From positions 1 to 45,792 of the forward strand of contig JAKAQS010000005.1 in NCBI GenBank assembly GCA_021819585.1: a DNA stretch of 45,792 bases. Direction: 5' to 3'. The notes beneath the pieces are model-generated. The model searched no databases, was not told the DNA's origin, and saw only the letters and a program-made list of their open reading frames with translations. This DNA is from Acidobacteriota bacterium. GTDB lineage: Bacteria; Acidobacteriota; Terriglobia; Terriglobales; Acidobacteriaceae. The position numbers and the translations under genes are program-made. How positions within the stretch are numbered: position 1 is the first letter of the stretch; every line of letters starts with the position of its first letter. Below, piece after piece: positions 17,336 to 27,503 of this stretch.

Positions 17336-17567
17336 GGGCTGCTGGGCCGGGCGCAGATGGGATGGGGCTGCGTTGCCGGGAGTACAGCCATTTTAGAGCA
17401 TCTTCCACAGGGATGGTACAGCGCGGAAGATGGGTTCTGATCGCTGCCTGACGGAATCCGCAAGGGCGGGCAGAGGCTCAGGACAGACCGGCAGACCGCG
17501 CGCTGGAGCAGGCAGCGGGAGACCCGGCCTGAAGAAAGCTTGTGCGCCGCCGGTCGAGGGCCTGAAA

Positions 17568-17605
17568 AAAGATCAGGCTCCGCGGAGCGCCGGAGCCTGA
17601 TCTTT
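17568..17605 (-). terminator. Intrinsic terminator of the glutamate dehydrogenase gene
   Basis: AAAGATCAGGCTCCG (17568-17582) and CGGAGCCTGATCTTT (17591-17605) form a perfect 15-bp stem with an 8-base loop. On the minus strand the GC-rich stem runs into a run of six T (17570-17565), 19 bases past the glutamate dehydrogenase stop. The T-run is weaker on the plus strand. Confidence 0.92.
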
Positions 17606-17623
17606 GACGGCCAAAGGTCACAG

Positions 17624-18907
<1,284 letters not shown>

Positions 18908-19293
18908 TGTGGATTCCTCGTTGTGGCTGGACGCATTTCTGCCCAGCGTTGGGTGGCCGGCAAGCGCGGCTCCCGTTGGTATTAAGTGTTCTCCGGCCAT
19001 CGTTATCTCTCCATCTACCTCTGGTTCAGGCCCTGCTGAGAGTAGACGCTCCGCAAAGGGCAGTGGAGTCAGCATCGAACCGGCTCGGTCAGACCGGTCT
19101 GTGACCAAACCCCGCGAGTATAGATCCGGGTCTCAGCGACTCGCAAGCCGCAGTGGCGGCTTGGCCGGGCGCATCCTCATCCCGCGGGAGGTCTCCGCCG
19201 TTCGATCCAGTCCGTCTTCAGCCGGTCTGGCCGGCCCAGGAGTTGATGGGGAGCAGGCAGCCGGCCTGGAACCGGTTCGGCGCAGGGCTCGGT
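18908..19293. other. Divergent intergenic region between glutamate dehydrogenase and trpE
   Basis: About 385 bases between divergent genes, expected to contain both promoters. I found no clear consensus promoter. No leader peptide with a run of Trp codons and no T-box or TRAP-like element was recognised ahead of trpE. Confidence 0.35.
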
Positions 19294-20877
19294 ATGATGA
19301 GGGGGATGCCTTCTTCACGTACACTGACGACCCCTTCGCTCAAGGTGTTTCTGCAACTCTCCCGTGGACACTCCCTGGTGCCGGTGACGAGAACCGTTGC
19401 GGCCGACCTGGAGACGCCGGTTTCGGCGTTTCTGCGGGTGGCTGCCCTGGAGCCGGAGGCATTCCTTCTGGAGTCGGTGGAAGGAGGCGAGCATGTTGGG
19501 CGATATACGTTCATCGGGATTCGCCCCTACAAGAAAATGACCGCCTGGGGCGGTGAGATCACCGTGCAGGAGGGGCGGAAGAGACGCGCCTATGCCGGGG
19601 ATATCTTCGTGGAGCTGAAGGCCGCGCTGGACGGGGAGCAGCCGGCGAAGATCGAAGGGTTGCCTCCCTTCACCGCCGGCGCGGTGGGGTTCTTTGCCTA
19701 TGATGTGGTGCGGAGAATTGAGCGGCTGCCGGAGATCGCAGCCGATGAGTTGCACGTTCCCGATGCTTACCTGATGTTCTTCGATGAGGTGCTGGCTTTC
19801 GACCATGTGACCAAGGCGATCCACCTGATGGTGACCGCGGGGGCGCGAGGAAAGCTGGACGCGGCCGCATATCGCAGCGCGGAAAGGCGGCTGAACCGGC
19901 TGGAAAAGTTGCTGAGCGCCGCCATTGCGCTCTCCCCTCCCAAGCGCCGCAAGATGCCCCAGGGCGCGTTGAAGCTGAGGGCCCGCACCCCAATGGTGGA
20001 TTACATGCGCGGGGTGGAACGGGTGAAGGAATACATCGGCGCGGGAGATGTCTTTCAATGCGTTCTCAGCCAGAGGTTTGACTGCGTTCCGGGAGTGGAT
20101 CCGTTTGCGATCTACCGTTCGCTGCGGATTGTGAACCCCTCGCCGTACATGTATTTCCTGCGTTTTGGGCTGGAGGAGGACCGCGGCAGGACCACGGCCG
20201 GAGGCAGGTCTGGGAGCCGGCGGGGGAAGGGACGCGAGCCTCTGCGTTCGGCGCACATCGTCGGTTCGTCGCCGGAGTTGCTGGTGCGGGTGCATGAAGG
20301 ATTGGTGGAGTATCGTCCCATCGCAGGTTCGCGGCCGCGAGGCAAGGATGAGGTGGAGGACCGCGCTCTGGAGGCGGATCTGCGCGCCGACGCCAAGGAG
20401 GTCGCCGAGCACATCATGCTGGTGGATCTGGGGCGCAACGACGTGGGCCGGGTAAGCCAGTTCGGCAGCGTCCGCGTCCGCGACCTCATGTTTGTGGAAA
20501 GGTACTCGCACATCATGCACCTGGTGAGCGCGCTGGAGGGCAAGCTACGGAAGAAACTGGCTCCCATCGACGCCTTTCGAGCCTGCTTTCCGGCCGGCAC
20601 GCTGAGCGGAGCCCCGAAGATCCGGGCCATGGAGATTATCGAGGAGCTGGAGCCGGCGCGGCGCGGAGTCTATGGCGGCGCCATCTTCTATGCCGACTTC
20701 AGCGGAAATCTGGACTCCTGCATTGCGATCCGGACGTTGTTCATGGATGGCGAGCGGGGTTACATCCAGGCGGGGGCCGGGATTGTAGCCGACTCGCAGC
20801 CGCGCCGAGAGCATGAAGAGTGCGTGAACAAGGCCAAGGCCGTGGTCCGCGCCATCGAGCGAGCGCGCAGGGCCTAG
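19294..20877 (+). CDS. trpE: Anthranilate synthase component I
   Basis: About 527 residues; ATGs at 19294 and 19306 are both possible, and AGGG upstream favours the first. It converts chorismate to anthranilate with ammonia supplied by TrpG. The N-terminal half contains the Trp feedback motif region FLLESVEGG. The chorismate-binding half contains [83 protein letters not shown] and [20 protein letters not shown]. The usual PIAGTRPRG reads PIAGSRPRG here. An Arg/Gly-rich insert of about 25 residues ([20 protein letters not shown] and a few more) separates YFLRFG from IVGSSPE, where most homologues have a short turn. trpG follows 184 bases downstream. Confidence 0.95.
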   Translation: MMRGMPSSRTLTTPSLKVFLQLSRGHSLVPVTRTVAADLETPVSAFLRVAALEPEAFLLESVEGGEHVGRYTFIGIRPYKKMTAWGGEITVQEGRKRRAYAGDIFVELKAALDGEQPAKIEGLPPFTAGAVGFFAYDVVRRIERLPEIAADELHVPDAYLMFFDEVLAFDHVTKAIHLMVTAGARGKLDAAAYRSAERRLNRLEKLLSAAIALSPPKRRKMPQGALKLRARTPMVDYMRGVERVKEYIGAGDVFQCVLSQRFDCVPGVDPFAIYRSLRIVNPSPYMYFLRFGLEEDRGRTTAGGRSGSRRGKGREPLRSAHIVGSSPELLVRVHEGLVEYRPIAGSRPRGKDEVEDRALEADLRADAKEVAEHIMLVDLGRNDVGRVSQFGSVRVRDLMFVERYSHIMHLVSALEGKLRKKLAPIDAFRACFPAGTLSGAPKIRAMEIIEELEPARRGVYGGAIFYADFSGNLDSCIAIRTLFMDGERGYIQAGAGIVADSQPRREHEECVNKAKAVVRAIERARRA

Positions 20878-21061
20878 CCCGCATTCCGCCGGTGAAGTCT
20901 GGAGCTTGGGGGCCCAGGCGAGAACCGAGCCGCAACGGAAGGGGTCCACGGCAAGCCGCTTCGGGCCCGTCAGCCGGCGAGCGGCGCTGCCGGGTGAAGA
21001 GCGAGCCGCGATGCAAGGCTTTCCCGCTGAGGCGGCGGGCGCGCGTAGAATCGGAGCTGCG

Positions 21062-21700
<639 letters not shown>

Positions 21701-21771
21701 CCGTGCCGCCGGCGTCAGGAACCGTGCGCGGGACTTGAAGCCGAGAACAGGGCCGCGCGTTGGAGCCGTCC

Positions 21772-22713
21772 GTGGAGAATCATCTGCGAGTTGGGTGGAG
21801 CATGGTGGTGGGCTGCCTGTTGGCTGTGGGCCCGCAGTGCATCCGTGCGCAGCAGCAAGCGCAGGTGCTGGGCACGGTTGCGGTCCAGGACGCGCGGGTG
21901 AAGGGCGGGCTGGTGATCAAGGGGAAGCAGGCGCGCCTGATCTCCAATGCCGGCGTGACGGCCTACGGCCATACAGCCAAAGTAAAGCTGAAGCGAGGCG
22001 GGGATGTGCTGGTGTGCTCTACCAGCCAGTTCCATCTCATGCGTGTGGGCAAAGGCAGTGCTCTGCTCTTCGGATTGGACCGCGGAGCGATCGAGCTGCA
22101 TACGCCCACCGAGGCGGAGGATGTGATCCTGACCCCCGACATTCGCTTCCGGGTGGAGATCAAGGGCACGTACGACCTGCGGATCCGGGTAACGCCCAAT
22201 GGGGACACCTGCGTCGAAAATACGGGGAAAAAGGCTCCCGCTCTGATGCTCAGCGATGCGTTCTCCGCGGCGAACTATCAGTTGTCGCCCGGAGATCATG
22301 TTCTGTTTGAGCGAGGGAACCTGCGCGAGGTCATCGACAGCGAAGGCTCGCCGTGCGGCTGTCCAGCGGCGGAGAAGCAGAAGCACGTCGGCTCCCATGC
22401 CGGCGCGGCGGAGAGAGCCGCGGCCGAGCACCCCTTCCCTGTGGCTCAGAGCGAGGGCCTGGCGCCCACCCCGCCGGAGCCGAACTCGCCGCCTGGGCAG
22501 ACGGAGACCCAGGTGTCTACAACGCTCACCTACCGGCCTGGAGGCGCGCCTCCGCCAAGCGCGATGGAGCCTCCGAACCAGATCATCGCCGATGCCTCGG
22601 CCGCTCCGGCTGCGCCGGCGCAGCGGAAGGCGAAGCATTCGTTTGGGTATCGGTTGAAGCGCTTCTTCTACCGCCTGTTCCATCCCGGGTCTGGGCAGCA
22701 AAGTTCCTCGTAG
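21772..22713 (+). CDS. Exported FecR-like protein of unknown function
   Basis: About 313 residues from a GTG at 21772 with GGAG upstream; a TTG at 21760 and an ATG at 21814 are alternatives. A signal peptide (SMVVGCLLAVGPQCIRAQ) leads to a beta-rich FecR-like domain. It contains KGGLVIKGKQARLISNAGVT, GHTAKVKLKRGGDVLVCSTS, LLFGLDRGAIELHTP, VILTPDIRFRVEIKG, RVTPNGDTCVENTGKKAP and LSPGDHVLFERGNLREVIDS. A Cys-Gly-Cys motif (SPCGCPAA) follows. The last 100 residues are Pro/Ala-rich and end in a basic, aromatic tail (FGYRLKRFFYRLFHPGSG). I recall similar proteins in Acidobacteria but no assigned role. It lies between trpG and efp with no functional link evident. No sigma factor or TonB receptor partner is nearby. 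Confidence 0.75.
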   Translation: MENHLRVGWSMVVGCLLAVGPQCIRAQQQAQVLGTVAVQDARVKGGLVIKGKQARLISNAGVTAYGHTAKVKLKRGGDVLVCSTSQFHLMRVGKGSALLFGLDRGAIELHTPTEAEDVILTPDIRFRVEIKGTYDLRIRVTPNGDTCVENTGKKAPALMLSDAFSAANYQLSPGDHVLFERGNLREVIDSEGSPCGCPAAEKQKHVGSHAGAAERAAAEHPFPVAQSEGLAPTPPEPNSPPGQTETQVSTTLTYRPGGAPPPSAMEPPNQIIADASAAPAAPAQRKAKHSFGYRLKRFFYRLFHPGSGQQSSS

Positions 22714-22790
22714 CTTGCCCGCGCCTGCGTGCTGGATCCCGCCTGCGGGCTGGATGGGCGGAAGCGGCCGGCAAGGCTGCAAACGTAAGC

Positions 22791-22796
22791 TACAAT
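22791..22796 (+). promoter_or_regulatory. Candidate -10 box for efp
   Basis: TACAAT (5 of 6 match to consensus) lies 58 bases upstream of the efp start in the gap after the FecR-like gene. No good -35 element is visible at 16-18 bases, so the call is tentative. Confidence 0.35.
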
Positions 22797-22853
22797 CGAA
22801 AGGTTGGGCTGTTTTCAGCAGCCTCCACACTTCCCCTAAATCAGGAGTTTTCC

Positions 22854-23414
22854 ATGGCGATTCCGGCCACACAGATGCGCCCCGGCATGATTATCAAGTT
22901 CAAGGATGACCTTCATCTGGTCTTCAGCGTCGAGCACCGGACGCCGGGCAACCTGCGTGCGTTCATCCAGGCAAAGCTGAAGAATGTACGCACCGGCGCC
23001 ATGTTTACCGAGAGATTCCGCTCGCCGGATCCGATCGAGCGGGTGCATGTTGATTCGGTGAAGATGGAGTATCTGTACAACGACGGCGACGACTACTACT
23101 TCATGGATCAGAACACCTTTGAGCAGATTGCGCTGAAACGGGACACGTTGGGCGACTCGGTGGAGTATCTGACGGCGAATCTGCTGATTGAGGTCAGCTT
23201 CCACGACGGCAAGCCGGTGGGTATCGAGCTGCCGACAGCGGTGGAGATGACCGTGGTGGAAACCGAGCCAGGGATCAAGTCGGCGACGGCCAGCTCGGTG
23301 ACCAAGCCGGCCAAGACGGAGACGGGACTGATTGTGCAGGTGCCGCCGTTTATCAATGAAGGTGAGCGGATCCGCGTGGATACGGCTGAAGGCGCATACA
23401 TGAGCCGGGCATAA
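22854..23414 (+). CDS. efp: Translation elongation factor P
   Basis: 186 residues, the normal three-domain length. EF-P enters the ribosomal E site to relieve stalling at consecutive prolines. The N-terminal KOW-like domain contains MRPGMIIKFKDDLHLVFSVE and the tip loop HRTPGNLRAFIQAKLKN. Domain II has YNDGDDYYFMDQNTFEQIAL, and domain III contains TGLIVQVPPFINEGERIRVD, the EF-P signature. AGGAG sits 7 bases upstream of the ATG. By alignment on the Pro-Gly and Ala-Phe of the loop, the tip position that is modified Lys34 in E. coli is Asn33 here, so beta-lysylation and rhamnosylation are unlikely. Confidence 0.96.
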   Translation: MAIPATQMRPGMIIKFKDDLHLVFSVEHRTPGNLRAFIQAKLKNVRTGAMFTERFRSPDPIERVHVDSVKMEYLYNDGDDYYFMDQNTFEQIALKRDTLGDSVEYLTANLLIEVSFHDGKPVGIELPTAVEMTVVETEPGIKSATASSVTKPAKTETGLIVQVPPFINEGERIRVDTAEGAYMSRA

Positions 23415-23553
23415 GAGTTTGTGTGGAACAAGCGCCGAAGCAACGAGCGATGCGCCGCAAGTTGGGTGGCGGCAAACGGACGTACGCGATGGGTTAGGGA
23501 GCTTCTGAGCCCGAACTGTGTTTTTCAACAAACTCCCAGGCATGGAGGTTCCC

Positions 23554-23835
23554 ATGGTGATCCACTTCCTGATTCGCGGGCGCGTGCAGGGCGTTGGGTT
23601 TCGCTGGTTTGTGCAACGCGAGGCGGCGGAGCTGGGACTGCACGGCTGGGTGCGGAACACGGACACGGGCGAGGTGGAGGTGGTCGCTTCGGGAGATGTC
23701 GAGGCGATCGACGACTTGCGCGCGGAACTGCGCAAGGGCCCGCGTGGAAGCCGCGTGGATGGGTTGATCGAGCACGAGCTGGTAGAGGCCGAGGGCGAGC
23801 CGCTTGGCGAGTTTCGAATTGAAGGAGCCTGGTAA
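23554..23835 (+). CDS. acyP: Acylphosphatase
   Basis: 93 residues, the standard length for this small alpha/beta sandwich enzyme that hydrolyses acyl phosphates such as acetyl- or carbamoyl-phosphate. The signature [18 protein letters not shown] supplies phosphate-binding Arg17, and [14 protein letters not shown] supplies catalytic Asn35. The start at 23554 is chosen because GGAGG lies 5 bases upstream; in-frame starts at 23518 and 23542 are less likely. Only 4 bases separate it from apt, so the two are probably co-transcribed. Confidence 0.95.
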   Translation: MVIHFLIRGRVQGVGFRWFVQREAAELGLHGWVRNTDTGEVEVVASGDVEAIDDLRAELRKGPRGSRVDGLIEHELVEAEGEPLGEFRIEGAW

Positions 23836-23839
23836 CGGT

Positions 23840-24379
23840 ATGGGGAAACCAATTGATTGCGAGTCGTTGAAGCAGAAGATCCGCTCGGTGCCGGATTTTC
23901 CCAAGCCCGGGATTCTGTTCTACGACATTACCACCCTGCTGAAGGACAAGGCAGGCTTTGCGCAGTTGATCGATGCGTTCTCGCAGTACTACATCGACAG
24001 GAAGGTGGACCTGGTGCTGGGCATCGAGGCGCGCGGGTTTATCTTTGGCCCTGCGCTGGCCTATCGGCTGAATGCGGGATTTGTGCCGGTGCGCAAGCCC
24101 GGCAAGCTGCCGGCCGCGGTGGAGAAGGTGAAGTATGACCTGGAGTACGGCAGCGATTCGCTGGAGATCCACAAGGACGCCATCCAGCCGGGTCAGCGGG
24201 TGATCATCGTGGATGATCTGCTGGCGACCGGAGGCACCATGGAGGCGAGCATGGAACTGGTCAAGCGCATGGGCGGCGAGATTGTGGGCATCGCGGTCGC
24301 CATCGAGCTGGACTTCTTGAAGGGACGGCAGAGGTTCCCGGGGATCGACGTCCTGAGCCTGATGCACTACGACGAATAG
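23840..24379 (+). CDS. apt: Adenine phosphoribosyltransferase
   Basis: 179 residues, normal length. It salvages adenine to AMP using PRPP. Signatures are [20 protein letters not shown] at the N-terminus, [20 protein letters not shown] (adenine pocket), [20 protein letters not shown] (flexible hood) and [20 protein letters not shown], the PRPP loop. The start at 23840 is preferred; an upstream in-frame start at 23804 lies inside acylphosphatase. It forms a tight pair with acyP. Confidence 0.96.
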   Translation: MGKPIDCESLKQKIRSVPDFPKPGILFYDITTLLKDKAGFAQLIDAFSQYYIDRKVDLVLGIEARGFIFGPALAYRLNAGFVPVRKPGKLPAAVEKVKYDLEYGSDSLEIHKDAIQPGQRVIIVDDLLATGGTMEASMELVKRMGGEIVGIAVAIELDFLKGRQRFPGIDVLSLMHYDE

Positions 24380-24526
24380 AGAATCTCCAGAAGGAGCCCC
24401 GGAAGCATAGGTGAGGTGCGCGTGGCTCAGGCGATGCATCGGATCTTCACGCCGGCTGCGGTGGGAGATGCAAATGGCCCGTTTGTTTCCCGTTGCTTGT
24501 TGCCGGGCGGCGTTGGGGCGGCCCGA

Positions 24527-25246
24527 TCAAGGATGGCCGGATCCCTGCGCTCTCCAGTACAGATTCAGCAGCATGGCCAGCACCGAGGTGAAGATCCCGG
24601 CCATGGCCATGGCCAGTGACGAGATCGAGCCCTGCGTCTCCGAACTACGAAAGAGAGAAGCCGTTCCGATGGCATGCGAGGAGGCTCCGATGGCAGCGCC
24701 GACCGCGTGGTCGTGCAGGATGCGCGCCAGACGAAGAATGCCGGGGCCGATCACGGCTCCCACCAAGCCAGTGAGCAGCACCATGGCCGCTGTAATGGCG
24801 GGGTCGCCGTGCAGACTGCGAGAGACCTCAATGGCGATGGGAGTGGTCACGGATTTGGGCAAGGCGGACATCACCATCCGATGAGAGGCTCCGCAGAGGC
24901 TGGCGACGCCGCCTGCGGTGATCATTCCCACTGCGGAACCCGCAAAAACCACCAGGCTGAGCCGAGGCAGGGTCGCCTTCAGCTTGATCCCCTGCTTGTA
25001 CATGGGAACCCCGAGGGCCACGGTGGCCGGCCCCAGAAGATAGGTGAAGACGCCTCCGCCCGTGTTGTAGGAGGCATAGGGGATATGCAACTCCCACAGA
25101 AGGAAGATCAGCACAACGGAAGCCGACAGCAGGGGATGGATCCAGGCCCAGCGCCGGTGCAGGCGCAGGCTGAGAGCATAGACGGCCAGGGTGAGCAGGA
25201 TGTAGAGAGCGGGGCGGGCGAAAAGGTGAAGAATCAGACGAATCAC
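24527..25246 (-). CDS. lrgB: LrgB/CidB-family membrane protein
   Basis: 239 residues, the usual length of about 230. Multiple membrane helices are visible (ALYILLTLAVYALSLRLH, HPLLSASVVLIFLLWELHIP, RLSLVVFAGSAVGMITAGG). The family core is YLLGPATVALGVPMYKQ and ALPKSVTTPIAIEVSRSLHG, ending with SHAIGTASLFRSSETQGSIS and SLAMAMAGIFTSVLAMLL. LrgB-type proteins work with LrgA in holin/antiholin-like control of murein hydrolases, or in glycolate/pyruvate transport in some bacteria. The start is GTG with GAGGAA 10 bases upstream. It follows lrgA after 111 bases on the same strand. Confidence 0.93.
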   Translation of the reverse strand: MIRLILHLFARPALYILLTLAVYALSLRLHRRWAWIHPLLSASVVLIFLLWELHIPYASYNTGGGVFTYLLGPATVALGVPMYKQGIKLKATLPRLSLVVFAGSAVGMITAGGVASLCGASHRMVMSALPKSVTTPIAIEVSRSLHGDPAITAAMVLLTGLVGAVIGPGILRLARILHDHAVGAAIGASSHAIGTASLFRSSETQGSISSLAMAMAGIFTSVLAMLLNLYWRAQGSGHP

Positions 25247-25357
25247 GATGGCGGCTTCCTCGTATCGAAATCAGGATGGTCTTTGCGGCTCTGCGGAGAT
25301 CTGGCCGCGCGGGCGTCTGTGGCCTGCTGGAGACGGCTGCCTGCGGCTGGAGAGATG

Positions 25358-25729
25358 TCAAGGCAGCAGATCAGCCTCCCGGTTGATTTCGGCAATCTCG
25401 TCGTCGCGGAGCAAAAGGTGCGCCAGCCCGCCGGTGGTCAGCAGTACGGCCAGCAGGCTGGCGCCCAGGCTGGCCAGCAGCGCCACGCCGTTCTTGCGCA
25501 GCTCGGCGGTCATGGTGGTTAGCCCGGCCATCAGGGGAATGAAGAGCAGTGTCATGTGCCGAACCAGAAGGAGCGCGCTGCGCTCTACCCACTCTAGCCG
25601 GACCAGGCCCAGCATCAGCGCCAGGGTAAACAGGATCAGCCCCAGGACGCTGCCGGGCAAGGGAACGCCGAGGCGGTGCAAACCGGCGCCAAGAAGCTCA
25701 AAAGCGACGATGATGACGAAACCGAGCAT
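25358..25729 (-). CDS. lrgA: CidA/LrgA-family holin-like protein
   Basis: 123 residues from the ATG at 25729, with AGGAG 7 bases upstream; the frame extension to 25801 has no homology. Four hydrophobic helices are visible, with the family motif LGAGLHRLGVPLPGSVLGLI in the first loop and MTLLFIPLMAGL in the third region. It pairs with lrgB downstream in the standard order. No LytS/LytR regulator lies nearby, so how the pair is controlled is not visible. Confidence 0.9.
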   Translation of the reverse strand: MLGFVIIVAFELLGAGLHRLGVPLPGSVLGLILFTLALMLGLVRLEWVERSALLLVRHMTLLFIPLMAGLTTMTAELRKNGVALLASLGASLLAVLLTTGGLAHLLLRDDEIAEINREADLLP

Positions 25730-25883
25730 GGGTGAACTCCTCGCAGCGGTTGAGCGCTGGAATGTTGTCGGGATAAGGAAAAGCGCGGCGGAAGCCGTCA
25801 CTGGAAGAGTCGCAGCGGGTGCGTTCGGCCTTTACCCCGGCGCCGGCTCGCCGAGAGCCGTTTCGAACGCATTCAGGATGCAT

Positions 25884-26816
25884 TCAGGATGCCTTCGATG
25901 CCGCGCTGCCATCCTGCGCTGTCGTGGGGCTTGGCGCCATGCCGCCCGCATTCCTTGATGCGACGGCAGAGAAATCCAAATCTCCGGCGGAGTCCACACT
26001 GGCTGCAAAGAGCTTCTCCGCAGCCGCTGCCAACGGTGTCTCGGTGGCTGCGGCTGCCGCGGCGTTGGCGATCAGGTTCAGGTCCTTGCTCATCAGCCGG
26101 AGTGGAAACTCCGGCGAGTAGTCGCCGTCGCGGATCTTCTGGAGCTTGCCCAGAAAGGCCGGAGCGACGACGGCTGAGCGGGAGAGGACATCGAGCAGGA
26201 CGTTCTGCGGCAGGTCCAGTTGCCGGCCCAACGCGATGGCCTCGGCGATGGCCGCCATCTCGACGCCGAGCAGAAGGTTGAACACCAGCTTCATCTTTAC
26301 TCCAGAGCCTCCCGGCCCAACCAGAAACCACTGCCTGGCGATCGACTCGAAGATGGGAGTGCAAGCCTCGAACGCCGCCCGGTCTCCGCCCGCCAACAGG
26401 GTGATGGTCCCGGCCTCCACCGCTGGGGTTGAGCCGGCGATGGGCAGATCCAGCATTTGCCGGCCACGCCGGGCCGCCTCGCGATGAAGCTCTTGCGATA
26501 GCTCCCAGGAGATGGTGCTCATCTCCAAAAGGATGCTGCCTGGCCGGGCGAAGTCGAGCACGCCGCTCGGGCCGAAGTAAACCTGCCGCACGGCCTCGTC
26601 GTTGGCCAGGCAGGACAGAATCACATCCGAAGTGCCGCAGAGAGAGGCCAGGGAGGCCGCACGGGGAACTGCCTGGTTCGCAGCCTGCTCGTCCTTGCGC
26701 GGACTGCGGTTCCATGTCCGCACTTGCCAGCCTTTTGCATGCAGCCTGCCGGCGAGCCGGCTGCCCATCAGGCCAAGGCCAATGAATCCAACTTGGGCTG
26801 TACTGATTTCAAGCAT
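25884..26816 (-). CDS. NAD(P)-dependent beta-hydroxyacid dehydrogenase
   Basis: 310 residues from the ATG at 26816; in-frame starts at 26846 and 26930 are possible, but homology begins near VGFIGLGLMG. The Rossmann motif VGFIGLGLMGSRLAG and NRSPRKDEQ fit NAD(P) binding. LDLPIAGSTPAVEAGTITLLAGG is the substrate-binding signature, and GPGGSGVKMKLVFNLLLGVEM contains the catalytic Lys. KDLNLIANAAAA is the C-terminal helix. The 3-hydroxyisobutyrate dehydrogenase/glyoxylate-succinic semialdehyde reductase superfamily fits; the precise substrate cannot be read. The last 30 residues are low complexity (Ala/Ser/Gly). Confidence 0.9.
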   Translation of the reverse strand: MLEISTAQVGFIGLGLMGSRLAGRLHAKGWQVRTWNRSPRKDEQAANQAVPRAASLASLCGTSDVILSCLANDEAVRQVYFGPSGVLDFARPGSILLEMSTISWELSQELHREAARRGRQMLDLPIAGSTPAVEAGTITLLAGGDRAAFEACTPIFESIARQWFLVGPGGSGVKMKLVFNLLLGVEMAAIAEAIALGRQLDLPQNVLLDVLSRSAVVAPAFLGKLQKIRDGDYSPEFPLRLMSKDLNLIANAAAAAATETPLAAAAEKLFAASVDSAGDLDFSAVASRNAGGMAPSPTTAQDGSAASKAS

Positions 26817-27503
26817 CGTCGTGTCCGTTTGTCCTTTCGGCTTCATCCGCCTCTCTTGTCCGCGCGAGAGCGAAAAGAGCAACGCAATGGCCCTGATGAA
26901 CGGATGACAACCAAGAACGTTGCGGTTCAAGGCGTCTTATGGAAGCTGCACATTCACAGTTTTTGTGAGCTCCGAAGATCGCAAAGCGGTGTGAGACCGC
27001 TCTTCGATTGGCATGGATCGCTCTTTAGCCGGCGATTGTTGATCTTTCAAGAGGCGGACTCTTCCTCGAGTGTGGCAATGGCATCTTCTCTCAGGATACT
27101 CAGTGCAAGGCGGAGTGGATAGCATTGCGCCGCGAATCGTTGCGGCGGTGTTCTTTCCCGAGATTGCCCAGGCACGGGCTCCTTCGTTGTCAAACGGCTG
27201 CGTTTTGTCGGTTCAGCGGAGGGATACGCGGAACAGAGCGTCAAGCGGCGCGCGGCTGAGTTGCCGTGCTGGTCCGGATAACTTATAAATAATTTAGTTC
27301 TCATGGGCAACGTTGCCGCTGCCTGAGCTTCGGCGCTGGCGCCTGAATACATCTCAAGGCGATGCTTCGGTGTGGATCCTTCCGGATTTCGGGGGATCTC
27401 CTCGGAACTTTTGGTTTCTCCCAAGCATCTTTAGAGTGAGCCCCAAGAGAATCGCGTACTGCTGCATTCCCGCCTGGGGAGCGATGCGGAGAGGAGATGG
27501 CGA
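26817..27503. other. Divergent intergenic region upstream of the RND operon
   Basis: About 690 bases between divergent genes. It is less GC-rich than its surroundings, notably around 27280-27300. Frames up to 125 codons occur on the minus strand but resemble nothing known and have no clear ribosome-binding site. No regulator gene is present, although RND operons often have one here. Confidence 0.4.
27261..27289 (+). promoter_or_regulatory. Candidate sigma-70 promoter of the RND efflux operon
   Basis: TTGCCG at 27261-27266 (4 of 6) and TATAAA at 27284-27289 (5 of 6) are separated by exactly 17 bases. The flanking DNA is AT-rich (ACTTATAAATAATTTAG). The implied leader is about 205 bases long. 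Confidence 0.5.

Noticed and set aside
24380-24526. A terminator between convergent apt and lrgB
   Set aside because: No stem with an adjacent T-run could be found in the 147-base gap.
26931-27424. A possible regulator gene upstream of the RND operon
   Set aside because: Frames here lack a helix-turn-helix, a ribosome-binding site and any family resemblance.
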